Origin: Desulfuromonas acetoxidans DSM 684
GTDB taxonomy: Bacteria > Desulfobacterota > Desulfuromonadia > Desulfuromonadales > Desulfuromonadaceae
Assembly: GCF_000167355.1 (NCBI RefSeq)
Contig: NZ_AAEW02000005.1
Span: 124,001 to 188,000, forward strand
Direction: 5' to 3'
DNA length: 64,000 nucleotides
The notes beneath the pieces were generated by a model. That model had not been told where the DNA came from, did no database searches, and worked only from the letters and a program-made list of their open reading frames with translations. Below, in pieces: positions 33,403 to 42,070 of the stretch (position 1 is its first letter; each line of letters begins with the position of its first letter). The translations under genes were made by a program, and so were the position numbers.

Positions 33403-34488
33403 ATGAAAACTTCACGGCTTGGTTTGCTACTTATCGTCACACTGGTTCTTTGGAGTTCCAGTGCCCTGGCGAGCGTCAGCGGTTCCTGTGCCAACTGCCA
33501 TACCATGCACGCCACTGACGGCGCCGGTAACACTCTTGCCGGTGGCGCTAAAGGGTCATTAACCATTGGCGGCTGCGTCGGTTGCCACACCGGTAACAAC
33601 GAAGACGCAGACGGTGCTTCCGCCGGTGCCGGCGGCGTTCCTTACGTTATGGATACCGCCGAGCCGACTTACGGTCCGGAATACTCCGGTGGTACGCTGG
33701 TTGCTAATGTCCAGACCTTGGCTGGCGGCAGCTTCTGGTGGGTTGGTAAATCCGCCGGCAACGATGCTACCACGGGCCACAATGTGACAACAGACGGCCT
33801 GTGTGATTTTGATATGGACGCTCCCGGCCGTCGTGACGGCGATCAAACAGCATTCAGCTCCGGTGCTCCGCTGACCTGCGCCGGCACCATGGGGTGCCAC
33901 GGTGACCGCAGCGTCGCTGGCGACTATGCGAGTATCAGTGGTGCCCACCACGGTTCATCGTCGACAACAGTTGACGACAGCTTCCGCTTCCTCGATGGAA
34001 TTGCCGGCACCGAAGCGCCGGATTGGGAGTACGCTGCAGCCATTGACAACCACAACAGCTATAAAGCTCAAGCACGCAGTGAAGCGTCAACCATGTCCGA
34101 TGGCGGCGATACCATCAGTTCCCTGTGTGGTCAATGCCATGGAGATTTCCACAGTGGTACCGACACAGTATCTGACGGCAGTGCCTGGTTGCGTCACCCG
34201 ACCGATATCGTTCTGCCGGCTGGCGAGTATGCCTCCTACGCGTCTATCCCGGACGAATCCGGTATCTATAACATCATTGCCCCTGTTGGTGTAGCCACTC
34301 CAATTGCCTCAACAGCCGATGTAACCCTGGCCAATTCTGTCGTCACCTGCATCTCCTGCCATCGCGCACACGGCTCACCGTATGCCGACCTACTGCGTTG
34401 GGACTATGCCAACATCAGCGCTGGTTCACCCATCGGTGGTGTTGACAACAACGGCTGCTTCGCCTGCCATACCAGCAAGGATGGTTAG
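33403..34488 (+). CDS. OmcS-like hexaheme-type cytochrome with a CX5CH third site (second copy)
   Basis: Paralogue of the cytochrome at 28736, 361 residues, with a clear signal peptide ending near ALA and a strong AGGAGGG ribosome site. The order of motifs is the same: CANCHTMHA, CVGCHTGN, a GHN segment, CAGTMGCHG (CX5CH), CGQCHGDFH, WLRHPTD, CISCHRAHGS and a C-terminal CFACHTSKDG. Shared unusual site and shared segments (FLDGIAG... here, LLVGIAG... there) show recent common origin. As a separate transcription unit with its own strong terminator it may be the more highly expressed copy. By family it may form or cap extracellular filaments; that is inference. Sequence is Gly, Ser and Ala rich, unlike the Gln- and His-rich doublet cytochromes. 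Confidence 0.87.
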   Translation: MKTSRLGLLLIVTLVLWSSSALASVSGSCANCHTMHATDGAGNTLAGGAKGSLTIGGCVGCHTGNNEDADGASAGAGGVPYVMDTAEPTYGPEYSGGTLVANVQTLAGGSFWWVGKSAGNDATTGHNVTTDGLCDFDMDAPGRRDGDQTAFSSGAPLTCAGTMGCHGDRSVAGDYASISGAHHGSSSTTVDDSFRFLDGIAGTEAPDWEYAAAIDNHNSYKAQARSEASTMSDGGDTISSLCGQCHGDFHSGTDTVSDGSAWLRHPTDIVLPAGEYASYASIPDESGIYNIIAPVGVATPIASTADVTLANSVVTCISCHRAHGSPYADLLRWDYANISAGSPIGGVDNNGCFACHTSKDG

Positions 34489-34515
34489 GTAAGAGTGACA
34501 GCAAACAGATCCAAC

Positions 34516-34551
34516 GGGGATGGGCATGATTTGCCCATCCCCTTCTTTTCC
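34516..34551 (+). terminator. rho-independent terminator of the second OmcS-like gene
   Basis: An 11-bp perfect stem (GGGGATGGGCA with TGCCCATCCCC) encloses a 5-base loop and is followed by TTCTTTTCC. It lies 28 bases past the stop at 34488. Confidence 0.88.
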
Positions 34552-34599
34552 ATATCATTTAATGCATGCCTTATCGGCTAAAAAAAAAGGGAGGGTCAT

Positions 34600-35721
34600 G
34601 TGATCAGCACCAACCGACAGATTACCATGGCACTGAGTGCAGCAGGCGCTCTCGGTGCTATCATTGGCTATCTCTATCTGATTGAGAAAACGGAGCTGAG
34701 CGCTTCAACGCTCTTTCTGTTCATGCCGGTTGGGCTGACTTCTGCGGCGATTGCCGCCCTGCTCCTTGCCTGTCACCTGCGTTCCGACCGCCAGAACCGC
34801 CAGCTATCGGACCAACAGAAACTGTTCAGTGATTTCATTCATCACGCCCAGGATCTGATTCAGGTTGTTGACACCCGCGGCAACATTCTTTACGTCAACA
34901 ACATCTGGGAGGAAACCCTCGGCTATACACGCGCTGAAGCCTCACGCATGAATATTTTTAACATTATTGCCGACGACCACAAGAGCATCTGCCAATCCCG
35001 GTTTGCCGAACTCCTCAACGGCCAATATAAGGGCTGTTTTGAGGTCACCTATCAGACCAGAGACGGCCAGGCCATCACCCTGGAAGGTAATTGCAGCTAC
35101 AGTGTCAAAAACGGCACCCCCCATATGATCCGCGGTATTTTTCGTGATATCAGTCAACGCCGTGAGCAGGATGAACATATTCTACAGATGGCCTATCACG
35201 ATATGCTTACCAATCTACCCAACCGTTTTTTGCTCAATGATCGCTTGTCCCAGGCAATTTCCCAAGCACGTCGTTACCATCAGAAAGCCGCTCTGGTCTA
35301 TGTGGATCTGGACAGCTTTAAACGGATCAACGATCATCATGGTCATACTGTCGGCGATATCCTGCTGCAAAAAACAGCACGACGCATGCAGGACTGTTTA
35401 CGGGAAAACGATACGGTTTCACGCATCGGCGGGGATGAGTTTTTGCTCATCCTCACTGGAATCAAAGACCGCGGCGACATCCCTCAAATTGTCGACAAGG
35501 TGCGCATCGCTCTTGCAGCTCCCTACATCGTCAACAGCCTGCGTATCAACTCGTCAGCCAGCATGGGAACGGCCATCTATCCTTTGGACGGCGTGGACCC
35601 TGAAGCACTGCTCAACCAAGCGGATCAAGCCATGTATATGGCTAAAAAACAAGGTGGAAACGCCCATTGCTTCTATACTGAAAACACCCCGCCAAAAACA
35701 AAAGTTCTGCGTTTGGTTTAA
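34600..35721 (+). CDS. PAS-GGDEF diguanylate cyclase, membrane-bound
   Basis: Predicted to make cyclic-di-GMP from GTP. The 373-residue protein has two N-terminal membrane segments, a PAS domain (about residues 75-195, with NILYVNNIWEETLGYTR) and a C-terminal GGDEF domain. The active-site motif GGDEF is intact, and the inhibitory-site motif RxxD (REND) lies just upstream with the usual spacing, so product inhibition is expected. The GTG start at 34600 follows a strong AAGGGAGGG site; an overlapping ATG two bases earlier meets a stop at once. Placed right behind the cytochrome locus, it may link surface behaviour to the second messenger; the PilZ protein at 5183 is a possible receptor. Confidence 0.92.
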   Translation: MISTNRQITMALSAAGALGAIIGYLYLIEKTELSASTLFLFMPVGLTSAAIAALLLACHLRSDRQNRQLSDQQKLFSDFIHHAQDLIQVVDTRGNILYVNNIWEETLGYTRAEASRMNIFNIIADDHKSICQSRFAELLNGQYKGCFEVTYQTRDGQAITLEGNCSYSVKNGTPHMIRGIFRDISQRREQDEHILQMAYHDMLTNLPNRFLLNDRLSQAISQARRYHQKAALVYVDLDSFKRINDHHGHTVGDILLQKTARRMQDCLRENDTVSRIGGDEFLLILTGIKDRGDIPQIVDKVRIALAAPYIVNSLRINSSASMGTAIYPLDGVDPEALLNQADQAMYMAKKQGGNAHCFYTENTPPKTKVLRLV

Positions 35722-35820
35722 CCCTTACGAACCATAAAAACCTGATAAGGCAACATTACTCTTTCATCGCATTTATGCTATGATGACGAATCAAATGATT
35801 CCTTATCAGTGAGTACATTT

Positions 35821-37950
35821 ATGTCCCTTCGATTTAAGATCCTGCTCATGTTGTTTGCCACCTTGAGCATCTATGGCCTGATGGATTACACCGTCCATCG
35901 GTTGTTCGTCTTGCCGACATTTCTCAACCAGGAACACACCCGCATAGAAGAACATATTGACCACTCCATGCAGATCCTCAGTTTTGAATTACTGGGGCTG
36001 GATCGTTTATGCCGTGACTGGGCATCGTGGGACGACAGTTACACGTTTATGCAAAAACACGGACAGGATAAGGACTATATTAAATCCAATCTGGTGCCGG
36101 CAACCTTTGAATATAATTCCCTGGACCTGATCTGCTTCCTCGACAACGACAACCATATCGTCTGGAAAGGCACCTCGGATAAGTACATCGGCAGCAACCA
36201 GGAAGATTTCCTCCAACCTTTCAGCCCGTTACTGAAAGTTTCAGACAACAATAGCGGCTTCATCATGACAGATAAAGGCCCGATGATTCTGGCCTCTCGG
36301 CCGATCAGCGACAGTGATGAAGCAGCTCCCTATATCGGCTTTCTGGTGATGGGACGCCTGCTGGTCGACAGTCCAATCATGGCTCTGAATCGGCATCTGC
36401 ACGGCAGCGTTGAATTCATACAGCCTAAAACCAATAATTTGATCAGTGACAAAAACCTCGAATTTCTCACACTGCGTGAAGATCCGGTTATTTTACCGCT
36501 CGGCAACACACTCCACACGTTCAAAATGGTGCGCGACATCAACCATCTCCCGGCATTTATTGTCCATATGCAAACAGATCGCACCAATGTCGTCCACGGC
36601 TTGGAGACCATCTCTTACGATGCCTTCTCCAACGTATTTTCCGGCTTTATCACCATCGGAATTTTCGTGCTTTTCCTGCGCCGCAACGTCATCAAACCAA
36701 TCAGTAAACTGACCCGTCATGTCAACAGTATCAACACCGCTGAAGACCTATTGACAGTCCCCTTGAAAACGCCCAGTGACGATGAGATCGGCGTACTTTG
36801 GCAAGGGTTTAACCAGATGGTTCACAGGCTGCAACGGGACCGCTTACGCCGCCTGGCTGCTGAAGAAGCGCTACGCAGCAACGAAAAACGGATTCATGCC
36901 ATTCTCGACACGGCTCCGGACGGAATCATCACCGTAGACCAAAACGGCACCATTGAAAGTCTCAATCTTGCAGCGGCAAAAATGTTCGGTTATGACTCCG
37001 AGGAACTGGTCGGCAAGTCGATCAGTAAATTGGCCCAGGACGAACATTCCGGGCGTTTGCTGCAGACCATCAAAAAGTATCCGGAGACCAGTCATTACAA
37101 ATGCTTTGATTCAGGCTGCGAAATGGCGGGACGAAAGATCGAAGGAGAGTTCATACCGGTTCACATGCGTGCCAGTTCTGTTCAGATCGGCAGTGACACA
37201 CTGTTTGTCTGGATTGTTCGCGATATCTCTGAACTCAAAGCAATGCATGATGAAATCGCCCACAGCAAACGTCTGGCGGCTATCGGTGAAATGGGCGCAT
37301 CCATTGCACATGAAATCCGCAACCCATTGGCCGGTATCGGCGGCGCAGCCCAGATGCTGTTGAAGAGCGTCAAGGACAATCCCCGCCAAGTCGCGATCCT
37401 CAACGAGATCATCATTCTGGTGTTCCGCATCGAAAACACCGTCAACCAGATGCTCGACTATGCCCGCGCCTGGACACCAAATCAAGCGTTGATCACGCCG
37501 ATGCAGCTTCTCAAAGAGGTGGCCACTGAAGCCGAAACCATGGAGAACTTTAAACAGATCTCTTTTAAATTCAGTGGTGACGATTCAATCGCCATTCCTC
37601 TCGATGAAGACCTGATCCGTCAGGTGCTGTGGAATTTGTTTAAAAATAGCGCTGAGGCCATGCCGGATGGCGGTGAACTCTCCTGCCATGTTCAGGCAAC
37701 TCAGAATGAACTGATCGTGTCGATTCAGGACCACGGTATGGGGATGGATGATGAAACGATAAAAAAACTCTTTACGCCTTTCTTCACGACCAAAATTTAC
37801 GGAACCGGTCTCGGGTTGCCCATCTGTCAACGTATTATAGAGGCCCACAAAGGCAGTATCGCCATTCACAGTGCTTTGGGTGAAGGGACAACCATTTCGT
37901 TACGCTTCCCCTTCAACGCTCAACCTCGTCAGATTGAGGATGTACAATAA
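35821..37950 (+). CDS. CHASE4-HAMP-PAS histidine kinase
   Basis: Membrane sensor kinase of 709 residues. An N-terminal membrane segment, a CHASE4-like periplasmic sensor (about 30-260, with DRLCRDWASWDD), a second membrane segment, HAMP, a PAS domain (about 350-470, with DTAPDGIITVDQNGTI), a HisKA domain with the phospho-acceptor His in SIAHEIRNPLAG, and a HATPase domain (N-box NLFKNSAEAMPDGG, G-box GTGLGLPICQRI). The last part is NtrB-like, a type that often partners NtrC-like regulators, and the sigma-54 regulator at 13497 has no kinase beside it, so the two may pair. GTG at 35809 is an alternative start; neither has a strong ribosome site. Confidence 0.88.
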   Translation: MSLRFKILLMLFATLSIYGLMDYTVHRLFVLPTFLNQEHTRIEEHIDHSMQILSFELLGLDRLCRDWASWDDSYTFMQKHGQDKDYIKSNLVPATFEYNSLDLICFLDNDNHIVWKGTSDKYIGSNQEDFLQPFSPLLKVSDNNSGFIMTDKGPMILASRPISDSDEAAPYIGFLVMGRLLVDSPIMALNRHLHGSVEFIQPKTNNLISDKNLEFLTLREDPVILPLGNTLHTFKMVRDINHLPAFIVHMQTDRTNVVHGLETISYDAFSNVFSGFITIGIFVLFLRRNVIKPISKLTRHVNSINTAEDLLTVPLKTPSDDEIGVLWQGFNQMVHRLQRDRLRRLAAEEALRSNEKRIHAILDTAPDGIITVDQNGTIESLNLAAAKMFGYDSEELVGKSISKLAQDEHSGRLLQTIKKYPETSHYKCFDSGCEMAGRKIEGEFIPVHMRASSVQIGSDTLFVWIVRDISELKAMHDEIAHSKRLAAIGEMGASIAHEIRNPLAGIGGAAQMLLKSVKDNPRQVAILNEIIILVFRIENTVNQMLDYARAWTPNQALITPMQLLKEVATEAETMENFKQISFKFSGDDSIAIPLDEDLIRQVLWNLFKNSAEAMPDGGELSCHVQATQNELIVSIQDHGMGMDDETIKKLFTPFFTTKIYGTGLGLPICQRIIEAHKGSIAIHSALGEGTTISLRFPFNAQPRQIEDVQ

Positions 37951-38050
37951 AAAACCTCCATCACATGAATTGCCTACCCGGTGAGCGGATAATTTAATCC
38001 ACGTGTTTCGATGCGGTTGACATGATTGGACACATCGATCAACTTAACAC

Positions 38051-38099
38051 AAAAAAGAAACCGGCCGCTGTCGTTAAAACAGCGGCCGGTTTCTTTTTT
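38051..38099. terminator. strong bidirectional terminator between kinase and receptor genes
   Basis: Arms 38051-38071 and 38079-38099 are perfectly complementary over 21 bp around a 7-base loop. One arm starts with AAAAAAGAAA and the other ends in TTTCTTTTTT. It serves the convergent kinase and chemotaxis-receptor genes. Confidence 0.9.
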
Positions 38100-38121
38100 A
38101 CCTATCAATCTTTGCAGAACC

Positions 38122-40323
38122 TCAGTCGCCCCAACCGATCTGCGGCATCTCTTCGGCAGCCGATGGCGCATTGCTAGCTTGTGCCGTCGGGTTGCCAGCG
38201 ACCTTAAAACGAGCCAGCATGGCACGCATGTGTTCGGCCTGGCTGGACAACTCTTCTGCAGCGGCTGCCCCCTCTTCAGCACTGGCGGTATTTTGCTGAG
38301 TCACCTGATCAATCTGGTTGAGGCCCTCGTTAACCTGAGAGATCCCCTCAGCCTGTTCGTTAGCTGCGGTGGTGATCTCACTGATAAGAGCATCCATTTT
38401 TGAAATACCCTGCATGATCTCCTGCAGAGAACCGGAAGTCCGTTCGGCAATCTTCGAGCCGTTGTCCGCTTTGGACACCGAGCCCTCAATCAGCTCAGCC
38501 GTTTCACTGGCAGCTTTGGCACTGCGCGCCGCCAGGGTCCGAACCTCTTCAGCAACAACAGCAAAGCCCTTACCATGCTGTCCGGCACGCGCGGCTTCAA
38601 CCGCTGCATTCAGCGCCAACAGGTTGGTCTGGAAAGCGATCTCATCAATGACCTTGATGATCTTTGAAATATCCTGACCGGCTTCATTGATCTTTTTCAT
38701 CGCCTCAACCATGGCGTCCATATTGGTGTTACCTTCATCCGCCGATTTAATCGCCGCGCCGGACAATTGGTTTGCCACTGTGGCATTGTCGGCATTCTGA
38801 CGTGTCTGACTGGCAATTTCAGTCATTGAACTGGTAATCTCCTGCAGAGACGCCGCTTGCTCCGTCGCGCCTTGCGATAACGCCTGACTGACATCCGACA
38901 CCTGCATGGAGCCGGAAACAATCTGACTGCTGGCGCCATTGACTTCAGAAACGAGGCTACCGAGACCGGCCACCATCTCCTGAAGAGCCTTACCAAATTC
39001 ATCTTTTTCCGATGCCAGATGCACTTCAGGAGTCAGATCACCACCTGCAATGACTTTAGCCAGTTTCGCTTTATCAGCGAGACTGTCACACATGGCGTTC
39101 AGGCTGGCGGAGAGAACTCCCATCTCATCTTCTCGCTCAATATCGAGGCGCTGACTCAAATCGCCCAGAGCAATGGCTTCTGTGACACCAACAGCCTGAC
39201 TGAGCGGTTTGGTGATGAAATTGGTCACCACCAGAACTATCACCCCAATCAAAACCAGCAGGAACAAGGCGGCAAAGATACTTTTCTGCTCAATGGACTC
39301 CAGAGATGCCAGCCCGGTGCTCTTAATTGACGCCAGACTCGTCAGAGTTTCACTGACATCTTCCGTCATCACCATCAGACCGGCCTGTTTACCGGAAAAA
39401 TCCTTAATCGGAAAAACCGTTACATAATAGTTATCGACCAATTCCGAATGTAATGACCCCACACCGGCATTGAGGCGGTTGATATCCACCAGACGACTGA
39501 CGAGTGATGAGTCGGTTGAGGCGCATAAAACATACTTGCTCCCCAGTACCGGATATTTTTTCGCGTCTTGAAGTTTGGTGGCAATGGGCAACAGGTCGGC
39601 GTTCATATACACGGAATAATTTTGCGTTGGAGCGGTTTTCGAAATTTTCAACAGGGCATTAAATGGCAACAGCACTTCCGCCGAACCAAGATGGCTGCCT
39701 GAATCCTCAATCGGCACCAAACCACGAATGGCAAAACCACCCCGACCAACTTCAATGCCACTGATCGGTTTATGACTACCACTGTTTATTTCAAGAACAG
39801 TTTTACGAAATCCTGTCAGGTCATCCGAGATATCAATCTTCTGACCATTACGTTTGGTCTGCCACCCATCACGCCACAAACGCACCAGACTGCGCCCGGT
39901 CGGCAAGTGAAAATGGAGTTTCAATTCAGCAAGACCTGTCTCTTTTTTAAAACCGGCAATAACGGGTTTAAACATTTCCCGGAGCTGAACACGCGCTTGT
40001 TGTCCTGAATCATCACTTTCGTCATTTAAGTTGCCGGAATGTGCCAGGCGATAGGCGTCAATCACACCGGGGGTCTGACTGAGAATTGCAGCCTGCTCCA
40101 GGGCTTTACGTCCCATGCGATCAATATTACCGTTGATATCCTGAACTTTAGCTGCCGTATTGGAAACCAGGGACCGTTCAGAAAGTTGCTGCGTTGTCTG
40201 CAACTGGCTGTCCACCAACGATGTGATGGCATTTTTCATACCGAACATGCCAACAACAAAGGCAAAGATCAACACACCAAAGACAGGCAACAAAAACTTG
40301 GTCCGGATTTTCTTTACGCGCAT
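38122..40323 (-). CDS. methyl-accepting chemotaxis protein with Cache-type sensor
   Basis: Chemoreceptor of 733 residues. The N-terminal membrane segment is followed by a large periplasmic sensor (about 35-350; MDRMGRKALEQAAILSQTPG near its start and a Cache-like end VTVFPIKDFSGKQAGLMVM). A second membrane segment (about 355-377), HAMP, and a long cytoplasmic coiled coil follow. The signalling tip is intact: EIAFQTNLLALNAAVEAARAG in two parts. The C-terminus ends in WGD, reminiscent of short tails that recruit methylation enzymes, but this is weak. GGAGGCG precedes the ATG. It is transcribed alone, toward the terminator it shares with the kinase gene. Ligand unknown. Confidence 0.92.
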   Translation of the reverse strand: MRVKKIRTKFLLPVFGVLIFAFVVGMFGMKNAITSLVDSQLQTTQQLSERSLVSNTAAKVQDINGNIDRMGRKALEQAAILSQTPGVIDAYRLAHSGNLNDESDDSGQQARVQLREMFKPVIAGFKKETGLAELKLHFHLPTGRSLVRLWRDGWQTKRNGQKIDISDDLTGFRKTVLEINSGSHKPISGIEVGRGGFAIRGLVPIEDSGSHLGSAEVLLPFNALLKISKTAPTQNYSVYMNADLLPIATKLQDAKKYPVLGSKYVLCASTDSSLVSRLVDINRLNAGVGSLHSELVDNYYVTVFPIKDFSGKQAGLMVMTEDVSETLTSLASIKSTGLASLESIEQKSIFAALFLLVLIGVIVLVVTNFITKPLSQAVGVTEAIALGDLSQRLDIEREDEMGVLSASLNAMCDSLADKAKLAKVIAGGDLTPEVHLASEKDEFGKALQEMVAGLGSLVSEVNGASSQIVSGSMQVSDVSQALSQGATEQAASLQEITSSMTEIASQTRQNADNATVANQLSGAAIKSADEGNTNMDAMVEAMKKINEAGQDISKIIKVIDEIAFQTNLLALNAAVEAARAGQHGKGFAVVAEEVRTLAARSAKAASETAELIEGSVSKADNGSKIAERTSGSLQEIMQGISKMDALISEITTAANEQAEGISQVNEGLNQIDQVTQQNTASAEEGAAAAEELSSQAEHMRAMLARFKVAGNPTAQASNAPSAAEEMPQIGWGD

Positions 40324-40444
40324 AAATTCGCCTCCTGGTAAACGGGTGTTCTTATTTAATGATCAAAATAACAGCAAATCGGAAAATTGCATCAACTTCA
40401 AAAAATTAATTAGTTACGCCAATATTAGAAAACAAAATCCGTAC

Positions 40445-40957
40445 TCAATGAGAAGAGAAATTATCAACTTCTCCTTCCGGCATTAATGCTTTGCTTTTGC
40501 GCCGACGACGCAAGCGCCTTTCACCACCGGCATTCAATGCCTGTTCAAAATCGGTTTCGGCAACAATCTCGGGAACCCTTATCGGGGTTCCATCAGAATC
40601 CAAGGCAACAAAGACAAGAAGTGACGTCAGGCACAGTTGTTTTTCGCCGCTCATCAGATCTTCCGCAACTACTTTGACATAAACCTCCAACGAGGTGGTA
40701 CCGGTCCAACAGACGAACGATTCCAAGGTCACCGCCTGACCAACCCGCACCGGACAAAGAAATTCAACAGAATCAATAAATGCTGTGACAACTGTGGTAC
40801 GAGCATGACGCATGGCTGATATGCTGGCAACTTCATCGACATAGGCCATCATCTTTCCACCAAATAATGTCCCATGGGTATTGGCATCAGGAGGAAGCAC
40901 AACAGACGTTTTAGTGACCCGCGATTCACTGCACGGTTTTGCCGACTTTTCTGCCAT
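40445..40957 (-). CDS. acyl-CoA thioesterase, hotdog fold (YciA/BFIT-like)
   Basis: Predicted to hydrolyse acyl-CoA to free acid and CoA in the cytoplasm. The 170-residue protein begins a single hotdog domain at VVLPPDANTHGTLFGGKMM, the active-site segment of this family, with Asp in YVDEVA as the next conserved residue. The middle follows the usual order (FIDSVEFLCPVRVGQ, TSLEVYVKVVAED). A basic stretch (RRLRRRRKS) ends the protein. An AGGAG site precedes the ATG. It stands alone. It could influence acyl-CoA supply for olefin synthesis, but no sequence evidence ties it to that pathway. Confidence 0.87.
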   Translation of the reverse strand: MAEKSAKPCSESRVTKTSVVLPPDANTHGTLFGGKMMAYVDEVASISAMRHARTTVVTAFIDSVEFLCPVRVGQAVTLESFVCWTGTTSLEVYVKVVAEDLMSGEKQLCLTSLLVFVALDSDGTPIRVPEIVAETDFEQALNAGGERRLRRRRKSKALMPEGEVDNFSSH

Positions 40958-41130
40958 AGTGACTCCTAAAACAACTCATTTAATTACATTTACACGTTAG
41001 CAGCCCTGTTCACTAAATAACAAGCGTTGTTTTGTGAGAAACATTAAACAAAAAAGCCCCTTACAGATATGCAAAGGACTAATATTATACAAAACTTCTG
41101 AGATTAAAACGTCACAGGACAGTCAAGAAT

Positions 41131-41997
41131 TCATTGATTCATCTTGGCCAAAACTTTTGCTTTTTCTTCTTCATACTCTTTGCTAGAAATCAATCCATCC
41201 TCAAACAGGCTTTTTAAAAATTTAAGCTGCTGCTTGATCGCCTGTTGCTGTTGGCGTGGGGTTATGGCTGGCACACTCGTCTCACCCCTGTCTGGCTTAT
41301 GCGTCGCATTGAGTGGCAAAGAAAGTGTCGTTTTGGGCGGGGCAACAGGAACATACTGGTCTTCGACATCAAGATGGTCTTCAAAGGTTTCCATATCCAC
41401 TTCAAGCCACATGCACACCTGACTGCCATCAGCCATTTTTTTTAGGTGTAATCCGGCGTTTTCAACAACCAGCGGAGTTTCGGTTCCAGCAACTTCAAGA
41501 GGGCTCAGCTTGGCAAATTGATGATAGATGGCAGAGGTTTCACTCGGTGCCCGCTTGGCATTGATGTAACTAAAGGCAATGTTTACGTTATTGTCGGAAT
41601 CAATAAACACCACCCCTTCGGTTTTGCGGCTGTTGCTGAACAGAACCCCCTGTTGCTGGCCAAAAGAGACAAAACGCACCCATTGCTGTGGTGACGCGTG
41701 CTGAAGAGCTTGCTGCAACGACGGTGCAAGTCGTTCAATTTCCGCCGATTGAAATACCGCCATGGGTGTCTCTTCGTTGGCAATCCCCGCTGCACCAACA
41801 TAGACCAGTTGCGCCAAAAGGTCTTTCACTGCATCCAATTGCAGATGATGTGGATGGGCAAAAGCCTGATCCGCCTGTTGCCCAAGAACAACCGCGTGAT
41901 GGTACTGTTTTACAACAGAAGTCTGTCCCAACTGCACACTGGCACACGCAGTTAACAGCAGCAGAGCAACGCTCCATAAAACGGCCAGTTTTTTCAT
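41131..41997 (-). CDS. lipoprotein with C-terminal SHOCT domain
   Basis: Predicted lipoprotein of 288 residues (lipobox LTAC, Cys18). The central part is not recognised. The last 35 residues form a SHOCT domain (LKSLFEDGLISSKEYEEEKAKVL), a short helical module seen at the ends of many proteins. The start at 41997 is supported by a GAGG site and by the signal peptide; the open frame 48 bases upstream is unlikely coding. It lies behind the porin gene and a terminator separates them. Function unknown. Confidence 0.75.
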   Translation of the reverse strand: MKKLAVLWSVALLLLTACASVQLGQTSVVKQYHHAVVLGQQADQAFAHPHHLQLDAVKDLLAQLVYVGAAGIANEETPMAVFQSAEIERLAPSLQQALQHASPQQWVRFVSFGQQQGVLFSNSRKTEGVVFIDSDNNVNIAFSYINAKRAPSETSAIYHQFAKLSPLEVAGTETPLVVENAGLHLKKMADGSQVCMWLEVDMETFEDHLDVEDQYVPVAPPKTTLSLPLNATHKPDRGETSVPAITPRQQQQAIKQQLKFLKSLFEDGLISSKEYEEEKAKVLAKMNQ

Positions 41998-42031
41998 AAA
42001 AACCTCACACCCGATATCATGAAAAAAATAA

Positions 42032-42063
42032 GGCAGGCTTCTCAATGTTGAAAAAAGCCTGCC
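42032..42063 (-). terminator. rho-independent terminator after the porin gene
   Basis: GGCAGGCT and AGCCTGCC pair over 8 bp with a 16-base loop. In the minus direction the stem is followed by TTATTTTTTT. It lies just past the porin stop at 42071. Confidence 0.75.
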
Positions 42064-42070
42064 CTAACCT

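Noticed and set aside
12166-34488. CRISPR array or other tandem DNA repeats in the cytochrome genes
   Set aside because: The repeats are protein-level CxxCH units without constant DNA repeats and spacers.
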